Assembly (NCBI GenBank): GCA_964534315.1 | Contig: CAZHOV010000157.1 | Coordinates: 1 to 13,300, forward strand | Reading direction: 5' to 3' | DNA length: 13,300 nt | DNA from: CAZHOV01 sp964534315 | GTDB lineage: Bacteria > Bacteroidota > Bacteroidia > Chitinophagales > Saprospiraceae | Part shown: positions 1 to 7,405 of the stretch, one piece after another | Numbering within the stretch: the stretch's first letter is position 1 | How the letters are laid out: every line of letters begins with the position of its first letter | Translations under genes and position numbers: made by a program | Notes under the pieces: generated by a model | Told to the model about the DNA's origin: nothing | The model's database searches: none | Seen by the model: only the letters and a program-made list of their open reading frames with translations

Positions 1-6
1 ACTCGA

Positions 7-23
7 AATAAAATTGTTTTATT
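7..23. repeat. Short AT-rich inverted repeat at left edge
   Basis: A perfect 7-bp inverted repeat (AATAAAA, loop TTG, TTTTATT) lies just upstream of the acetyltransferase gene. It could be the tail of a terminator for a gene beyond the left edge, or chance in a very AT-rich stretch. There is no G/C in the stem, so a functional hairpin is doubtful. Confidence 0.25.
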
Positions 24-58
24 AAAAAATTAAAAATTCGTATTGAATTATTAACCTA

Positions 59-508
59 ATGATTAATTTTCAAATAAAATTTTTTGAGGACCTTACCCTT
101 CCGGAGCTTTATGAGGTGTTGGCCTTGAGAGCCCTGGTATTTGTTGTCGAACAAAAATGCCCGTATCAGGATGCTGATGGCTTGGATTTCCAAAGTGTTC
201 ACATTTTGGGAAAAGGAGCCGGGGCACAATTGCTTGCTTATGCCAGGATCATTCCTCCGGGTGGAGCATATGCCGATAAACTAGCCCTGGGAAGAGTCGT
301 TACCCATCCCGAAATTAGAGGAAAAGGAATTGGCAGGCAATTAATGACCAAAACGTTGGAAATAGCTGAACAGCAATTTGGAAAGATTCCCATTCAAATA
401 TCTGCTCAGCAATATCTAATCCAATTTTACGAGTCGTTGGGGTTTGTGATCAATACCGATCCTTATCTGGAAGACAACATACCGCATATTGGTATGATAA
501 GGCGATGA
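59..508 (+). CDS. elaA: ElaA-family GNAT N-acetyltransferase
   Basis: This 149-aa protein belongs to the GNAT superfamily, ElaA branch, which transfers an acetyl group from acetyl-CoA to an amine; the physiological substrate of ElaA is not established. The ElaA hallmarks are visible in order: VFVVEQKCPYQDADG near residues 27-41, a conserved His at 48, LGRVVTHPEIRGKGIG at 77-92 (the R/Q-x-x-G-x-G/A acetyl-CoA pyrophosphate loop is RGKGIG, 87-92), ISAQQYLIQFYESLGF at 114-129, and IPHIGM at 141-146. Length matches the family (about 150 aa). The ATG at 59 is the only sensible start because the VFVVEQ block follows closely. The gene ends 11 bp from the stop of the oppositely oriented phosphohexomutase, so the two are convergent. 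Family call is secure; substrate unknown. Confidence 0.93.
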   Translation: MINFQIKFFEDLTLPELYEVLALRALVFVVEQKCPYQDADGLDFQSVHILGKGAGAQLLAYARIIPPGGAYADKLALGRVVTHPEIRGKGIGRQLMTKTLEIAEQQFGKIPIQISAQQYLIQFYESLGFVINTDPYLEDNIPHIGMIRR

Positions 509-519
509 AAAGGCTGAAT

Positions 520-1917
520 CTAGCTCATTAGAGTCTGATGTGCGGCATCGAGCAGTGCTCTCACCTTTTCGGATGTTGGCCCTTGAGCGTAGACGCGGAG
601 TACGGGTTCAGTGCCTGAAGGACGAATCATTACCCATTCATCTTCACTTAGGAAAAATTTGAACCCGTCTATATTTTCAATGGAAATAACCCGGTAGTCT
701 CCTAAAGATTGATAGGGCTCGATGTTACACTTTTCTATGATTTCCCGTTTTTTGGATTCATCCAGGTGGAGGTCATCTCTATCATATGCGAATGAACCAA
801 CCAGGTTATAAACTTCCTGAATGAGGCTTTTCAGCGATTTACCCGATTTGGCCATGAACTCAAGGATAAGTAGAGCTATCCAGACCCCATCTCGTTCAGG
901 AATGTGTCCTTTTACAGCAAGACCTCCGGATTCTTCGCCTCCAACGAGCACATCTTCCTGTATCATGATCTCAGCAATATATTTAAAGCCTATTTTTGTC
1001 ACCTGAAAATCTAGCCCATAATGTTCGGCCAGCTTTTTCATCTTATTGGTTACAGAGAAGGTAACGACGACTTTTCCAGTCAGGCCTTTTTCATTATGAA
1101 GATAGTAGAGCAGTAAAAGCAGCAGGTGATGAGAATCGACAAATTTACCATCCTCGTCATACATACCGATACGGTCAGCATCGCCGTCGTTAGCAAAACC
1201 AACGGTGATCGAGTTGTCTTCTGCGATCAGCTTAGAGAGTTCTTGCAGATTTCGATGGATGGGTTCCGGGGCCTGACCTCTGAATGAAGGGTTGTCATCA
1301 CAGTGTAGGGCTACGACGTTGGGAAGTAGTTTTTTGACAGCCCTTTGGCCGGCGCCATACATAGCGTCATAGGCGATTTTCATACCTGAGTTTCGAATGG
1401 CATCCATGTCGAAATGGGCCTCCACGTGATCTATATACATCCTCTCCAGATCTACTGTTTGGAGTAATCCTTCTTTGTGAAGCGTGTCGATTGAAGGTAA
1501 CTCCTTCATGGGTTGTTCGGGAACTAACGCTTCTACTTCAGCAATTTCTTTTGGGATGGTAGGGCCTCCAAAGCTGGATTTAAGTTTGTAACCATTGTAG
1601 GAGGGAGGATTGTGACTTGCAGTGATCACGATCCCCATATCTGCTTTTTCTTTAACCACGCCCAGGGAAACCATAGGGGTGGAGACAAAGCCTTCAGCCA
1701 GGCCAATTTCTAAGCTATAAGCACCAAAAACCTGGGCAGCTGTTTCAGCAAATAGCTGACCTGCGAACCGACAGTCATGCCCAATAATGACCTTTTTAGC
1801 CCCTCTTTCCTTGAGCCATTTTGCAGTAGCTTCGGCCACTCTTTTTACATTATCTACCGTATAGTCTTCTGCAATTATTGCTCTCCAGCCATCTGTCCCA
1901 AACTTGATTTTTGTCAT
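520..1917 (-). CDS. Phosphoglucomutase/phosphomannomutase family protein (alpha-D-phosphohexomutase)
   Basis: This 465-aa cytoplasmic enzyme interconverts hexose 1- and 6-phosphates, feeding nucleotide-sugar and envelope polysaccharide synthesis. All four family signatures are present: the catalytic phosphoserine loop TASHNP (99-104, Ser101), the Mg2+ loop DGDADR (244-249), the sugar-specificity loop GGEESGG (326-332) and the phosphate-binding loop RPSGTEP (432-438). The N-terminal FGTDGWR (6-12) is also typical. Length fits the usual 440-480 aa. The GEESGG sugar loop is shared by PGM/PMM-type enzymes, so the sequence does not decide between phosphoglucomutase, phosphomannomutase and phosphoglucosamine mutase; no gene symbol is given. 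The gene is the last of the - strand block, 129 bp after the TPR gene, with its own possible -7 element upstream. No frameshift or missing key residue was seen. Confidence 0.95.
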   Translation of the reverse strand: MTKIKFGTDGWRAIIAEDYTVDNVKRVAEATAKWLKERGAKKVIIGHDCRFAGQLFAETAAQVFGAYSLEIGLAEGFVSTPMVSLGVVKEKADMGIVITASHNPPSYNGYKLKSSFGGPTIPKEIAEVEALVPEQPMKELPSIDTLHKEGLLQTVDLERMYIDHVEAHFDMDAIRNSGMKIAYDAMYGAGQRAVKKLLPNVVALHCDDNPSFRGQAPEPIHRNLQELSKLIAEDNSITVGFANDGDADRIGMYDEDGKFVDSHHLLLLLLYYLHNEKGLTGKVVVTFSVTNKMKKLAEHYGLDFQVTKIGFKYIAEIMIQEDVLVGGEESGGLAVKGHIPERDGVWIALLILEFMAKSGKSLKSLIQEVYNLVGSFAYDRDDLHLDESKKREIIEKCNIEPYQSLGDYRVISIENIDGFKFFLSEDEWVMIRPSGTEPVLRVYAQGPTSEKVRALLDAAHQTLMS

Positions 1918-1974
1918 AGTAATAACCTTGAGGTATTAGAAATGATCATCTCGTGCTTTTCTGAGTATGATGCC

Positions 1975-1982
1975 CAAAGATA
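1975..1982 (-). promoter_or_regulatory. Possible Bacteroidota -7 promoter element for the phosphohexomutase gene
   Basis: Read on the - strand this is TATCTTTG, an exact match to the Bacteroidota -7 consensus TAnnTTTG. It would place transcription start about 50 bp before the ATG at 1917. No TTTG is found at the expected -33 distance, so this is a half-match only. Confidence 0.35.
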
Positions 1983-1989
1983 ATAATTC

Positions 1990-2007
1990 CAAAAAACCGG
2001 AAGCGGT
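1990..2007 (-). terminator. Weak candidate terminator after the TPR gene
   Basis: On the - strand, about 40 bp past the TPR stop, ACCG-CTTC-CGGT forms a 4-bp stem with a tetraloop (1996-2007) followed directly by a run of six T (1990-1995). The stem is short, so this may be a weak or partial terminator. It overlaps the place where the -33 box of the next gene's promoter would be. Confidence 0.3.
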
Positions 2008-2046
2008 AATCGGCCAAATAAAAATTAATCCGATAATGGAAAGGTA

Positions 2047-3459
2047 TTAAAACCCTTGAAGTAGGTATTTGGAGAGCAACTGGTCAACTTTTTTTTCTTT
2101 GAGAAAACTATCTTTCAGAGAAAAGATCAATTCGTGGTGGTCGAAATTTTCCGACAACCCTTGTTCAAACAGCATCAGCGCATGATCTTCTTGTCCTAAC
2201 TCAAACAAGCAAGCAGCTTTGAAGAAAACGAATCGGGAGCCACCGGTGTTGATCTCTGCCTCGTCGATGATTTCCAGCGCATTTTCATACTTATGCCAAT
2301 CATAGAGGAATTGGATTAGTTCGATCCAATATTCCTCATTTTCCGGAGCCATTTCGGTCGCCTTTTGGAATTGCTTGAGGGCTTTGTCTCTGTGATCGAT
2401 CATGGCATAACCATGTGCCAGGGCGGCAACATATTCTTCGTTAAGATCATTGAGGTCGCAGGCTGCTTCAAGAGGAGGTATTGCCCGGTGCCAATGACCA
2501 CTTTCTATCAGGCAAAGCCCCAGCTTAAAGTGAGCAATATCGTTGGCTGGATCTTTTTTTATGGATTTACGAAAGTAATAACGGGATTGATCCATGGCAT
2601 CAAGCGCCTGGTAGCATTCGCCTATGCAGCGAAATAAGTCGCTGTCGGCCTCGAACTTTTTCATTACTGCCAAAAATAAATCCAATGCTTTTTGATGAGC
2701 TCCCAACTCAATACAAACCTGTGCATAATCCCGATAAACATATTCGAATTCTTCGTTGATGGTCAGTGCAAAGTCATAGGCTTCAGCTGATTCCTGGTAC
2801 TGTTCCAGGCAGGCATAGCAATGTCCAAGATTGTACCAGGCAGGCCAGGAATAAGCATCCTTTTCAAGTACTTTTTGATATATTTTAATGCACGGCTCAT
2901 ATATTTGATAAAGTTCTGTAATGAACCATAGCCGCTCAAATGCCTGCTCGAAGTAAGGGTTCAGAAGAACTGCGCGACGTAGGGCATGCAGCATTTTCGT
3001 ATGCTGTTGGTTACCTTCATGAATAAAGGATTCAAGATAGTAAACCTTCTCAAGATTAGGCTGAAATGTATTGAGGCGAATATCTTTTAATATGGTAAGT
3101 GCCTCATCAAACCGTTTTTGTTTGATGAGCAATTCTGTTTTAAGAAGCAACAGTTCTTCATCGAATGGAGCCAACTTTTGAGCTTCGTCTAATGCGGTCA
3201 ATGCAGCATGGTAATTTTTTGTAGCCGCTAAAAGTTGTGACTTCCGAATATGAAATTCCGGCGAAAACAAATGTTGCCGGGTGGCATTTTCCACTACTTC
3301 AATCGCTTTAGCAATTTCTTCTCTTTCCTGGTAATAATCTATCAATTGCCAAAAAACCGCTTTCTCAAGAAAACATACCGTTCCCTGTTGTGACATAGCC
3401 TCGTACTGGAAAATTAGACCGTTAATGTGATCGTGTCGTCGATAGTTTCTTGCGGACAT
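2047..3459 (-). CDS. Tetratricopeptide-repeat (TPR) protein
   Basis: This is a 470-aa soluble, all-helical protein built almost entirely of TPR-like helix pairs. TPR proteins act as protein-protein interaction scaffolds; the partner here is unknown. The clearest repeats run from about residue 205 to 380: blocks such as AWYNLGHCYACLEQYQESAEA (about 207-227), the one starting LFRCIGECYQALD (275-287), AHFKLGLCLIESGHWHRAI (309-327) and ALAHGYAMIDHRDKALKQF (346-364), with the G/Y/A spacing and the P at repeat ends (for example DP at 303-304 and AP at 371-372) expected of TPRs. More degenerate repeats cover 65-200. There is no signal peptide or membrane segment, so it is predicted to be cytoplasmic. 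The ATG at 3459 gives the only full-length start. The adjacent phosphohexomutase is a possible operon partner, but that does not define a function. Confidence 0.85.
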   Translation of the reverse strand: MSARNYRRHDHINGLIFQYEAMSQQGTVCFLEKAVFWQLIDYYQEREEIAKAIEVVENATRQHLFSPEFHIRKSQLLAATKNYHAALTALDEAQKLAPFDEELLLLKTELLIKQKRFDEALTILKDIRLNTFQPNLEKVYYLESFIHEGNQQHTKMLHALRRAVLLNPYFEQAFERLWFITELYQIYEPCIKIYQKVLEKDAYSWPAWYNLGHCYACLEQYQESAEAYDFALTINEEFEYVYRDYAQVCIELGAHQKALDLFLAVMKKFEADSDLFRCIGECYQALDAMDQSRYYFRKSIKKDPANDIAHFKLGLCLIESGHWHRAIPPLEAACDLNDLNEEYVAALAHGYAMIDHRDKALKQFQKATEMAPENEEYWIELIQFLYDWHKYENALEIIDEAEINTGGSRFVFFKAACLFELGQEDHALMLFEQGLSENFDHHELIFSLKDSFLKEKKVDQLLSKYLLQGF

Positions 3460-3714
3460 AAGCGTTCTAGAGTGTTTATGCTTCTAAAGTTACGTTTTTT
3501 CTTTTCAAAAATCCTAAACCCAAACAGCTTATTTTATACTTTTTAATTATTTCATATATAACACAACTCTACTTATTTTATTGATAACCAAAACCTTAAA
3601 TCAAATCCATCGCTTTTTTAACTCAAAAAAACCCTTGATAACCTCAAACAGGCCATTTAAAGTTGCCGATCACCCCGAATTTTATAAAAAAAAGATTTCC
3701 GAGGTGAAAAAGAG
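3460..3714. other. AT-rich intergenic region between permease and TPR genes
   Basis: This 255-bp gap separates the permease stop from the TPR start, both on the - strand. It is strongly AT-rich and must hold the TPR gene's promoter unless that gene is read through from the permease. No exact TTTG/TAnnTTTG pair was found. The closest -7-like string on the - strand is GATTTTTG, without a properly spaced upstream TTTG. The right end contains a possible hairpin, listed separately. Confidence 0.5.
3671..3706 (-). terminator. Weak candidate hairpin downstream of the EamA permease
   Basis: About 8 bp after the permease stop the - strand can pair CACCTCGGA with TTCGGGGTG (9 bp including two G-T wobbles). 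The 18-nt loop contains the T8 run. Because the T tract is in the loop rather than after the stem, intrinsic termination is uncertain. Confidence 0.22.
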
Positions 3715-4635
3715 TTATTCTTCTTTAATTTGTGACATTAAAAATCCTCTTTCTTTCTTTTTTACACTAACTAAAAATACTCCGGTAAAGATTAAAGCTC
3801 CCGCCGCTATTTTTTCCCAGGTCAACTGGTCCATGCCTAATGAAAAAGCTAACGTACTAGCAATCAAAGGCTGAAGATATATGTAAATGCTCACCACAGA
3901 AGGGTTGACCGTTTTTAGTGCATAAGCATTGAACAGATAGGCAAAAAAGGTGGTGAATAGTAATACATATCCTACAGCAGCCCAAATCAACGGCGTGAAT
4001 AGCGACCAGTCTGTTTTTATTAATTCCGGAATGCCGACTGGAATAACGAACAACAAGCCAAATACAAATACCCAAAACACAATGGTAATGGGGTTGTACT
4101 TTTTCATCAAAGATTTAACTAAAACCAGGTAGATACCATAAGAAGTGGCATTCGTCAGGATAAGGAGATCACCGAGCAGACCTTCCTGATTAAATTGAAC
4201 CGATTTACCATAAGTGATCAGTAAAATAGCACCCGCAGCCCCTAAGATGATCCCACCGATTTTACGACTGGTAATCGGCTCGTTGATCAGCAAAAAAGAA
4301 ATAACCAATACGGTGATCGGGTTGGTGGTCATGATCAGAGAGGCATTGACCGGACTGGTAAGTTTGAGCCCGCTAAAGAAAAAAAGTTGATTGATGGCCA
4401 CGCCAAACAATCCGCATAGTACTAACCTTCCAACGTCTTTGCGGCTTATTTTTTCTTTAATGAAAAACTGGTGGAAAATACCAAAAAGCAGGCAGGCAGC
4501 CGTCACGCGCAAAAAGATAAACGCGAAAGGATGCAGATATTCTTTAACTAAGACTTCCTTTGCAATAATGTAATTAAAACCATAAATAGCAGCTACGAAA
4601 AAGAGCGCTAAATGGGCTTTTACCGTTTCGTTCAT
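3715..4635 (-). CDS. EamA/DMT-family permease (RhaT/YdcZ-like transporter)
   Basis: This 306-aa inner-membrane protein has two EamA halves (about residues 8-140 and 155-292) and about ten hydrophobic helices, the standard 10-TM drug/metabolite transporter architecture. Family members export or import small metabolites; the substrate cannot be read from sequence. Recognisable EamA features include the N-terminal AAIYGFNYIIAKEVL helix, LRVTAACLLF, TSPVNASLIMTTNPITVLVIS before TM4, and the second-half equivalent YLQPLIASTLAF. The tail is basic (VKKKERG), consistent with a cytoplasmic C-terminus. A TTG one codon upstream (4638) is in frame, but the ATG at 4635 is preferred. A well-formed Bacteroidota promoter lies about 70 bp upstream, so it is probably transcribed separately from the sigma-factor cassette. 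Confidence 0.9.
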   Translation of the reverse strand: MNETVKAHLALFFVAAIYGFNYIIAKEVLVKEYLHPFAFIFLRVTAACLLFGIFHQFFIKEKISRKDVGRLVLCGLFGVAINQLFFFSGLKLTSPVNASLIMTTNPITVLVISFLLINEPITSRKIGGIILGAAGAILLITYGKSVQFNQEGLLGDLLILTNATSYGIYLVLVKSLMKKYNPITIVFWVFVFGLLFVIPVGIPELIKTDWSLFTPLIWAAVGYVLLFTTFFAYLFNAYALKTVNPSVVSIYIYLQPLIASTLAFSLGMDQLTWEKIAAGALIFTGVFLVSVKKKERGFLMSQIKEE

Positions 4636-4704
4636 CAACAGGGAATTGAAACCATCATTTAGTAACGATCAAAAAAACTTTTCTGGTAGCCAGAATTGAA
4701 GCCG

Positions 4705-4738
4705 CAAAAGTAATGGTTTATTTTTATTCCCTTGCAAA
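4705..4738 (-). promoter_or_regulatory. Bacteroidota-type promoter for the EamA permease
   Basis: On the - strand, TTTG (4738-4735) is followed after 22 bp by TACTTTTG (4712-4705), an exact match to TAnnTTTG and followed by C as is common. Transcription would begin near 4698, leaving about 60 nt of 5' leader before the ATG at 4635. This is the best promoter match in the window. Confidence 0.5.
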
Positions 4739-4763
4739 AAGTAGTCAGGTAATAAAGGGCCGA

Positions 4764-5237
4764 TCAATTATCTCTAAAATTCCCCCTACGGTTATTACGT
4801 CTGTTTTTGATCATTTCCAGGACCCGCCGTTTAAATTTATTCTCCGCCTGGTTGAGCTTGGCAATTTTTCGGATAGGCAGCACCCCCCTCAGTTTATTAA
4901 AATAATCTCTTTTCAAATCCAGTTGATCTTGTTCGTGGTCAAAATTTGCGGTAAGGTAATTTTCAAGTTCTGCATCAGACATTAGATCTACTTTTCCCTT
5001 TAAAGCACGGTGGTTTTGCTTTATGGCTCTTCGTTTATCCTTGTACTCGTTATAGACGGGCCAAAAACGCTGAGATTCTTCCGGGGTCAACTGAAGTTCC
5101 GTTGTTATGAAAGCGATATAGGCGCTCTCCAATTGCGCTCTCATCTCACTTGGCGCTTCCTCGCTGTCAAACTGTCCCCAACACGTATTGGAAATGGCAA
5201 AAAATGCAAATGAAAAAATCAACAACCGTTTTATCAT
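4764..5237 (-). CDS. Secreted LTxxQ/Spy-CpxP-like protein of an ECF sigma cassette
   Basis: This 157-aa protein starts with a signal peptide (MIKRLLIFSFAFFAISNTCWG, cleavage near residue 21-22), so it is periplasmic or exported. The mature part is helical and highly charged, with LQLTPEESQRFWPVYNEY at 48-65, the LTPEE-type motif seen in Spy/CpxP-like proteins and in the small proteins often annotated in Bacteroidota as 'sensor of ECF-type sigma factor'. A second helix (VLPIRKIAKLNQAENKFKRR, 119-138) is also characteristic. The C-terminus is rich in Arg/Asn (RRNNRRGN). It is the third gene of a sigma, TM protein, LTxxQ order, 88 bp after the TM gene. The likely role is sensing or buffering envelope protein stress, inferred from family and context. 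Confidence 0.78.
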   Translation of the reverse strand: MIKRLLIFSFAFFAISNTCWGQFDSEEAPSEMRAQLESAYIAFITTELQLTPEESQRFWPVYNEYKDKRRAIKQNHRALKGKVDLMSDAELENYLTANFDHEQDQLDLKRDYFNKLRGVLPIRKIAKLNQAENKFKRRVLEMIKNRRNNRRGNFRDN

Positions 5238-5325
5238 AATATTTGGATTTAATAATCAATTTTTAATAATGACCAATTTCTTCTCTCCCTTTTTCCTTAT
5301 CTCCGTGTTTCTTCATTCCTGTAAA

Positions 5326-5868
5326 TCACAACCATTCTTCCAGCTGTTCAATATCGACATCATCGAGGTATTCATCTAGAAATTCTTTGTCAAAATTTTC
5401 CTCCTGGACCGGGATATTGATATAGTCGCCATCTTCTAATTCTTGTTGGTAGGTATCAAGGATCAACTCCTGGTCAATTTCATCTAAATGCTCAAGGGCA
5501 TACTGATAGGCTTCTTCGGTAGAAATACTCGCAAAGATCGCCTCTGCGTCGGGAGAAGATAGTGATGGATCAACATCTCTGTTCCAGATCGAAAGCCCGA
5601 CGGCTATCAGAAGCAGCACTGCTGCCAGGCTGAAGCCTACAGCCGGACGAAATAGTTGTTGAAGGAACTGCTCTAGCTGAGCCGATAATGGCCGAGCCGG
5701 AGTAGATTTTTTTTCGTGCTCTTCGTTGAGCCCTGCTTTTTCCAATACTTCACCTGGTAGTTTCTTGAAGTAGTCTTTAGGGACGTTGAAGGGCTGTCCT
5801 TTTTCCAGATCGGCTAAAAAAGGAGATAATTTTTTTAATTCTTCCCGTGCGTGCTCTTTTTCCTTCAT
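5326..5868 (-). CDS. Single-pass membrane protein, putative anti-sigma factor
   Basis: This 180-aa protein has an N-terminal cytoplasmic part of about 74 residues, one hydrophobic segment (about 76-95, GFSLAAVLLLIAVGLSIW) and an extracytoplasmic tail. The N-terminal PFNVPKDYFKKLP (27-38) resembles the short P-x-V-P-x-x-Y-F segment often seen in proteins encoded directly after Bacteroidota ECF sigma genes. No zinc-binding HxxxCxxC anti-sigma motif is present, so it is not a classical ZAS protein. The C-terminal tail is strikingly acidic (many D/E over 130-180, ending EQLEEWL). Its ATG follows the sigma stop after only 3 bp, implying translational coupling. The anti-sigma role is inferred from topology and position, not from a recognised domain. 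Confidence 0.7.
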   Translation of the reverse strand: MKEKEHAREELKKLSPFLADLEKGQPFNVPKDYFKKLPGEVLEKAGLNEEHEKKSTPARPLSAQLEQFLQQLFRPAVGFSLAAVLLLIAVGLSIWNRDVDPSLSSPDAEAIFASISTEEAYQYALEHLDEIDQELILDTYQQELEDGDYINIPVQEENFDKEFLDEYLDDVDIEQLEEWL

Positions 5869-5871
5869 CGT

Positions 5872-6429
5872 TTAAAAAGTTTCTACATTTTTGAGATACT
5901 GTTCTATTTTTTTAACGGCATGATGATAAGAAGCCTTCAGACCACCTACAGAAGTTTCCAGTATATCCGATATATCTTGATAGCTCATTTCCTCGAAATA
6001 CCGCATACTGAAGACTAAACGTTGTTTTTCGGGCAGCTTGGCCATAGCCAGTTGAAGCTGAAGCTGGATTTCGCTTCCGTCAAAGTAGCTGTCAGCTTTT
6101 AGTTGGTTGGCCAGGTTTAAGTCTTCGTTATCGATCGATTCGGCCTGTTTTCTTCGCTTTTTATCCAGGAACGTAATGGATTCATTCGTGGCTATCCGGT
6201 AAAGCCAGGTGTATAATTTAGCATCGCCTCTGAATTTATGGATATTCCGGAACACCTTAATAAAGGTATTCTGAAGCACGTCGTTTGCATCCTCATGACT
6301 ATGTACTAAACGCCGAATGTGCCAATATAATTTCTCCTGGTATTTACCCATAAGGGACCGGTACCCTTTTTCGGAGTTTGTTCCCTTATTAATTAAAGCC
6401 AAAATTTGGTCGTCAGCAAGGTTTTTCAC
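5872..6429 (-). CDS. ECF (group 4) RNA polymerase sigma factor
   Basis: This 185-aa sigma-70 family protein has the two-domain ECF layout. Region 2 covers about 25-95, with DANDVLQNTFIKVF (47-60) and the -10-binding FRGDAKLYTWLYRIATNESI (66-85). Region 4 is a helix-turn-helix covering about 130-180, with LPEKQRLVF (132-140), YQDISDILETSVGGLKASYHHA (150-171). It would direct RNA polymerase to a small stress regulon. The start is GTG at 6429; there is no in-frame ATG between it and the upstream stop, and MKNLADDQIL is a normal ECF N-terminus. An AAGGA lies just upstream of it. The gene begins 67 bp after the hpt stop and is coupled to the TM protein gene downstream, so hpt and the cassette may share a transcript. 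Confidence 0.93.
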   Translation of the reverse strand: MKNLADDQILALINKGTNSEKGYRSLMGKYQEKLYWHIRRLVHSHEDANDVLQNTFIKVFRNIHKFRGDAKLYTWLYRIATNESITFLDKKRRKQAESIDNEDLNLANQLKADSYFDGSEIQLQLQLAMAKLPEKQRLVFSMRYFEEMSYQDISDILETSVGGLKASYHHAVKKIEQYLKNVETF

Positions 6430-6496
6430 AAGTCCTTGTCGTTTTTCTACCTATATGACTAAATGGATGCCTGCAGGTTTAAAAGCCCGCTAGAAA

Positions 6497-7033
6497 TTAT
6501 TCCTTAAGTTGGTAAAGGCCGGGAAGGTTTCTGCCCAATTCGTCATAATCCAGACCATAACCTACCACAAAGCGATCAGCAATCTCAAAGCCCAGGAAAT
6601 CAATGGGTATATTGTATTGCATAGCTTCCCTTTTTACGACAAAGCTGGCAACGGACAGAGAAGCCGGTGCCTGCTCTTGTAGTTGAGGTAGAAAATGGTA
6701 AAGGGTTGTTCCCGAGTCTACAATATCTTCAACAAGTATCACATGCCTGCCCCGGATATCTGTTTTTAATTCAGATAGCATTTTTACCCTACCACTGGTT
6801 TTCATCCCATCATAAGAAGATAGCTGTGTAAACGCCAACTCTAATGGAAAAGGGCAGGCCCTGACCAGATCAGCCATAAATACAAATGCACCGTTAAGCA
6901 CTCCTAGAAATAAGGGGTGTTTATCTCCAAATTTTGAATCAATTTCCTGCCCTAATTCATTGACTCTCTTCCGAATGGTTTCAGGAGTAATCATCTCTTC
7001 AAAGTGCTTATCGTGTATTTTTATCCGTGACAT
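6497..7033 (-). CDS. hpt: Hypoxanthine phosphoribosyltransferase
   Basis: This 178-aa cytoplasmic purine-salvage enzyme converts hypoxanthine (and usually guanine) plus PRPP to IMP/GMP. The PRPP-binding signature VILVEDIVDSGTT is complete (98-110, with the acidic pair E102-D103). Other HPRT features are LNGAFVFMADL (46-56, PPi-binding loop region), the flexible-loop segment SSYDGMKTSG (72-81), and the base-binding block VVGYGLDYDELGRNLPGLY (156-174). The last block has DELGRNLPGL where many homologues have a YRNLP string, a mild variation. Length matches the usual 175-185 aa. ATG at 7033 is the natural start. Upstream there are 128 bp of unique sequence and then the 8-bp tandem array; no convincing promoter was found there. 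Confidence 0.95.
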   Translation of the reverse strand: MSRIKIHDKHFEEMITPETIRKRVNELGQEIDSKFGDKHPLFLGVLNGAFVFMADLVRACPFPLELAFTQLSSYDGMKTSGRVKMLSELKTDIRGRHVILVEDIVDSGTTLYHFLPQLQEQAPASLSVASFVVKREAMQYNIPIDFLGFEIADRFVVGYGLDYDELGRNLPGLYQLKE

Positions 7034-7161
7034 TTTTGGAAGTTTTATTGGTCAGATGATGTTCTAATAGCTAACTTTTGTATATACCTATGGAAGTCAA
7101 AAGGCTTTTCATCGTCTGGTAGCGACGTCGTTACATCGTGTAGTATCATAGAGTCGAAGAT
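7034..7161. other. Unique leader region between hpt and the tandem array
   Basis: These 128 bp upstream of hpt show no repeat units and no ORF of note. A search of the - strand for TTTG/TAnnTTTG spaced elements gave no acceptable match; the nearest strings are CTTTTGAC and TAGGTATATAC. Either hpt uses a divergent promoter here or it is read from the peptidase side through the array. Confidence 0.4.
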
Positions 7162-7393
7162 TTGAACCGTTGCACCCCCTTGCACCGTTGAACCTTTCTC
7201 CCCCCTTGTACCGCTGCACCTTTGCACCGTTGAACCGTTTACCCCCCTTGCACCGCTGTACCTCTGCACCGTTGCACCTTTGTACCTCTGTACCATTGTA
7301 CCGCTGCACCGTTGAACCGTTTACCCCCCTTGTACCGCTGCACCTTTCTACCATTGAACCGTTGTACCCTTGCACCGCTGCACCGTTGCACCC
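7162..7393. repeat. 8-bp tandem repeat array (consensus YTGNACCN), 28 units
   Basis: Reading from 7162, the + strand divides into 28 consecutive units of the form (T/C)TG(C/A/T)ACC(G/T/C/A), for example TTGCACCG, CTGCACCT, TTGTACCG and TTGAACCG. All are 8 bp except four units of 10 bp lengthened by C runs (7170-7179, 7196-7205, 7238-7247, 7320-7329). A longer motif of a TTGAACC unit, a C-run unit, TTG(C/T)ACCG and CTG(C/T)ACCT recurs at 7188, 7230 and 7312. A degenerate unit (TAAAACCT) follows at 7394. The array fills the gap between the peptidase stop (12 bp away) and the hpt leader. Because 8 is not a multiple of 3 and the units lack stops, it is open in several frames on both strands, but there is no sign of a real protein. 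Confidence 0.92.
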
Positions 7394-7405
7394 TAAAACC
7401 TTTCC

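Noticed and set aside
2365..2637. 90-codon + strand ORF inside the TPR gene, and similar ORFs antisense to the phosphohexomutase, peptidase, DUF3078 and esterase genes
   Set aside because: All lie fully within well-supported genes on the opposite strand and show no domain features.
3581..3874. 97-codon + strand ORF spanning the intergenic gap and the permease 3' end
   Set aside because: More than half lies antisense to the EamA gene, composition is AT-driven Lys/Asn/Ser, and no family or start signal is seen.
7162..7393. Stable G-quadruplex on the - strand of the first array
   Set aside because: G6 runs are about 40-80 bp apart, and the regular GG steps have 6-nt loops, so only weak two-tetrad structures are possible; not supported enough to call.
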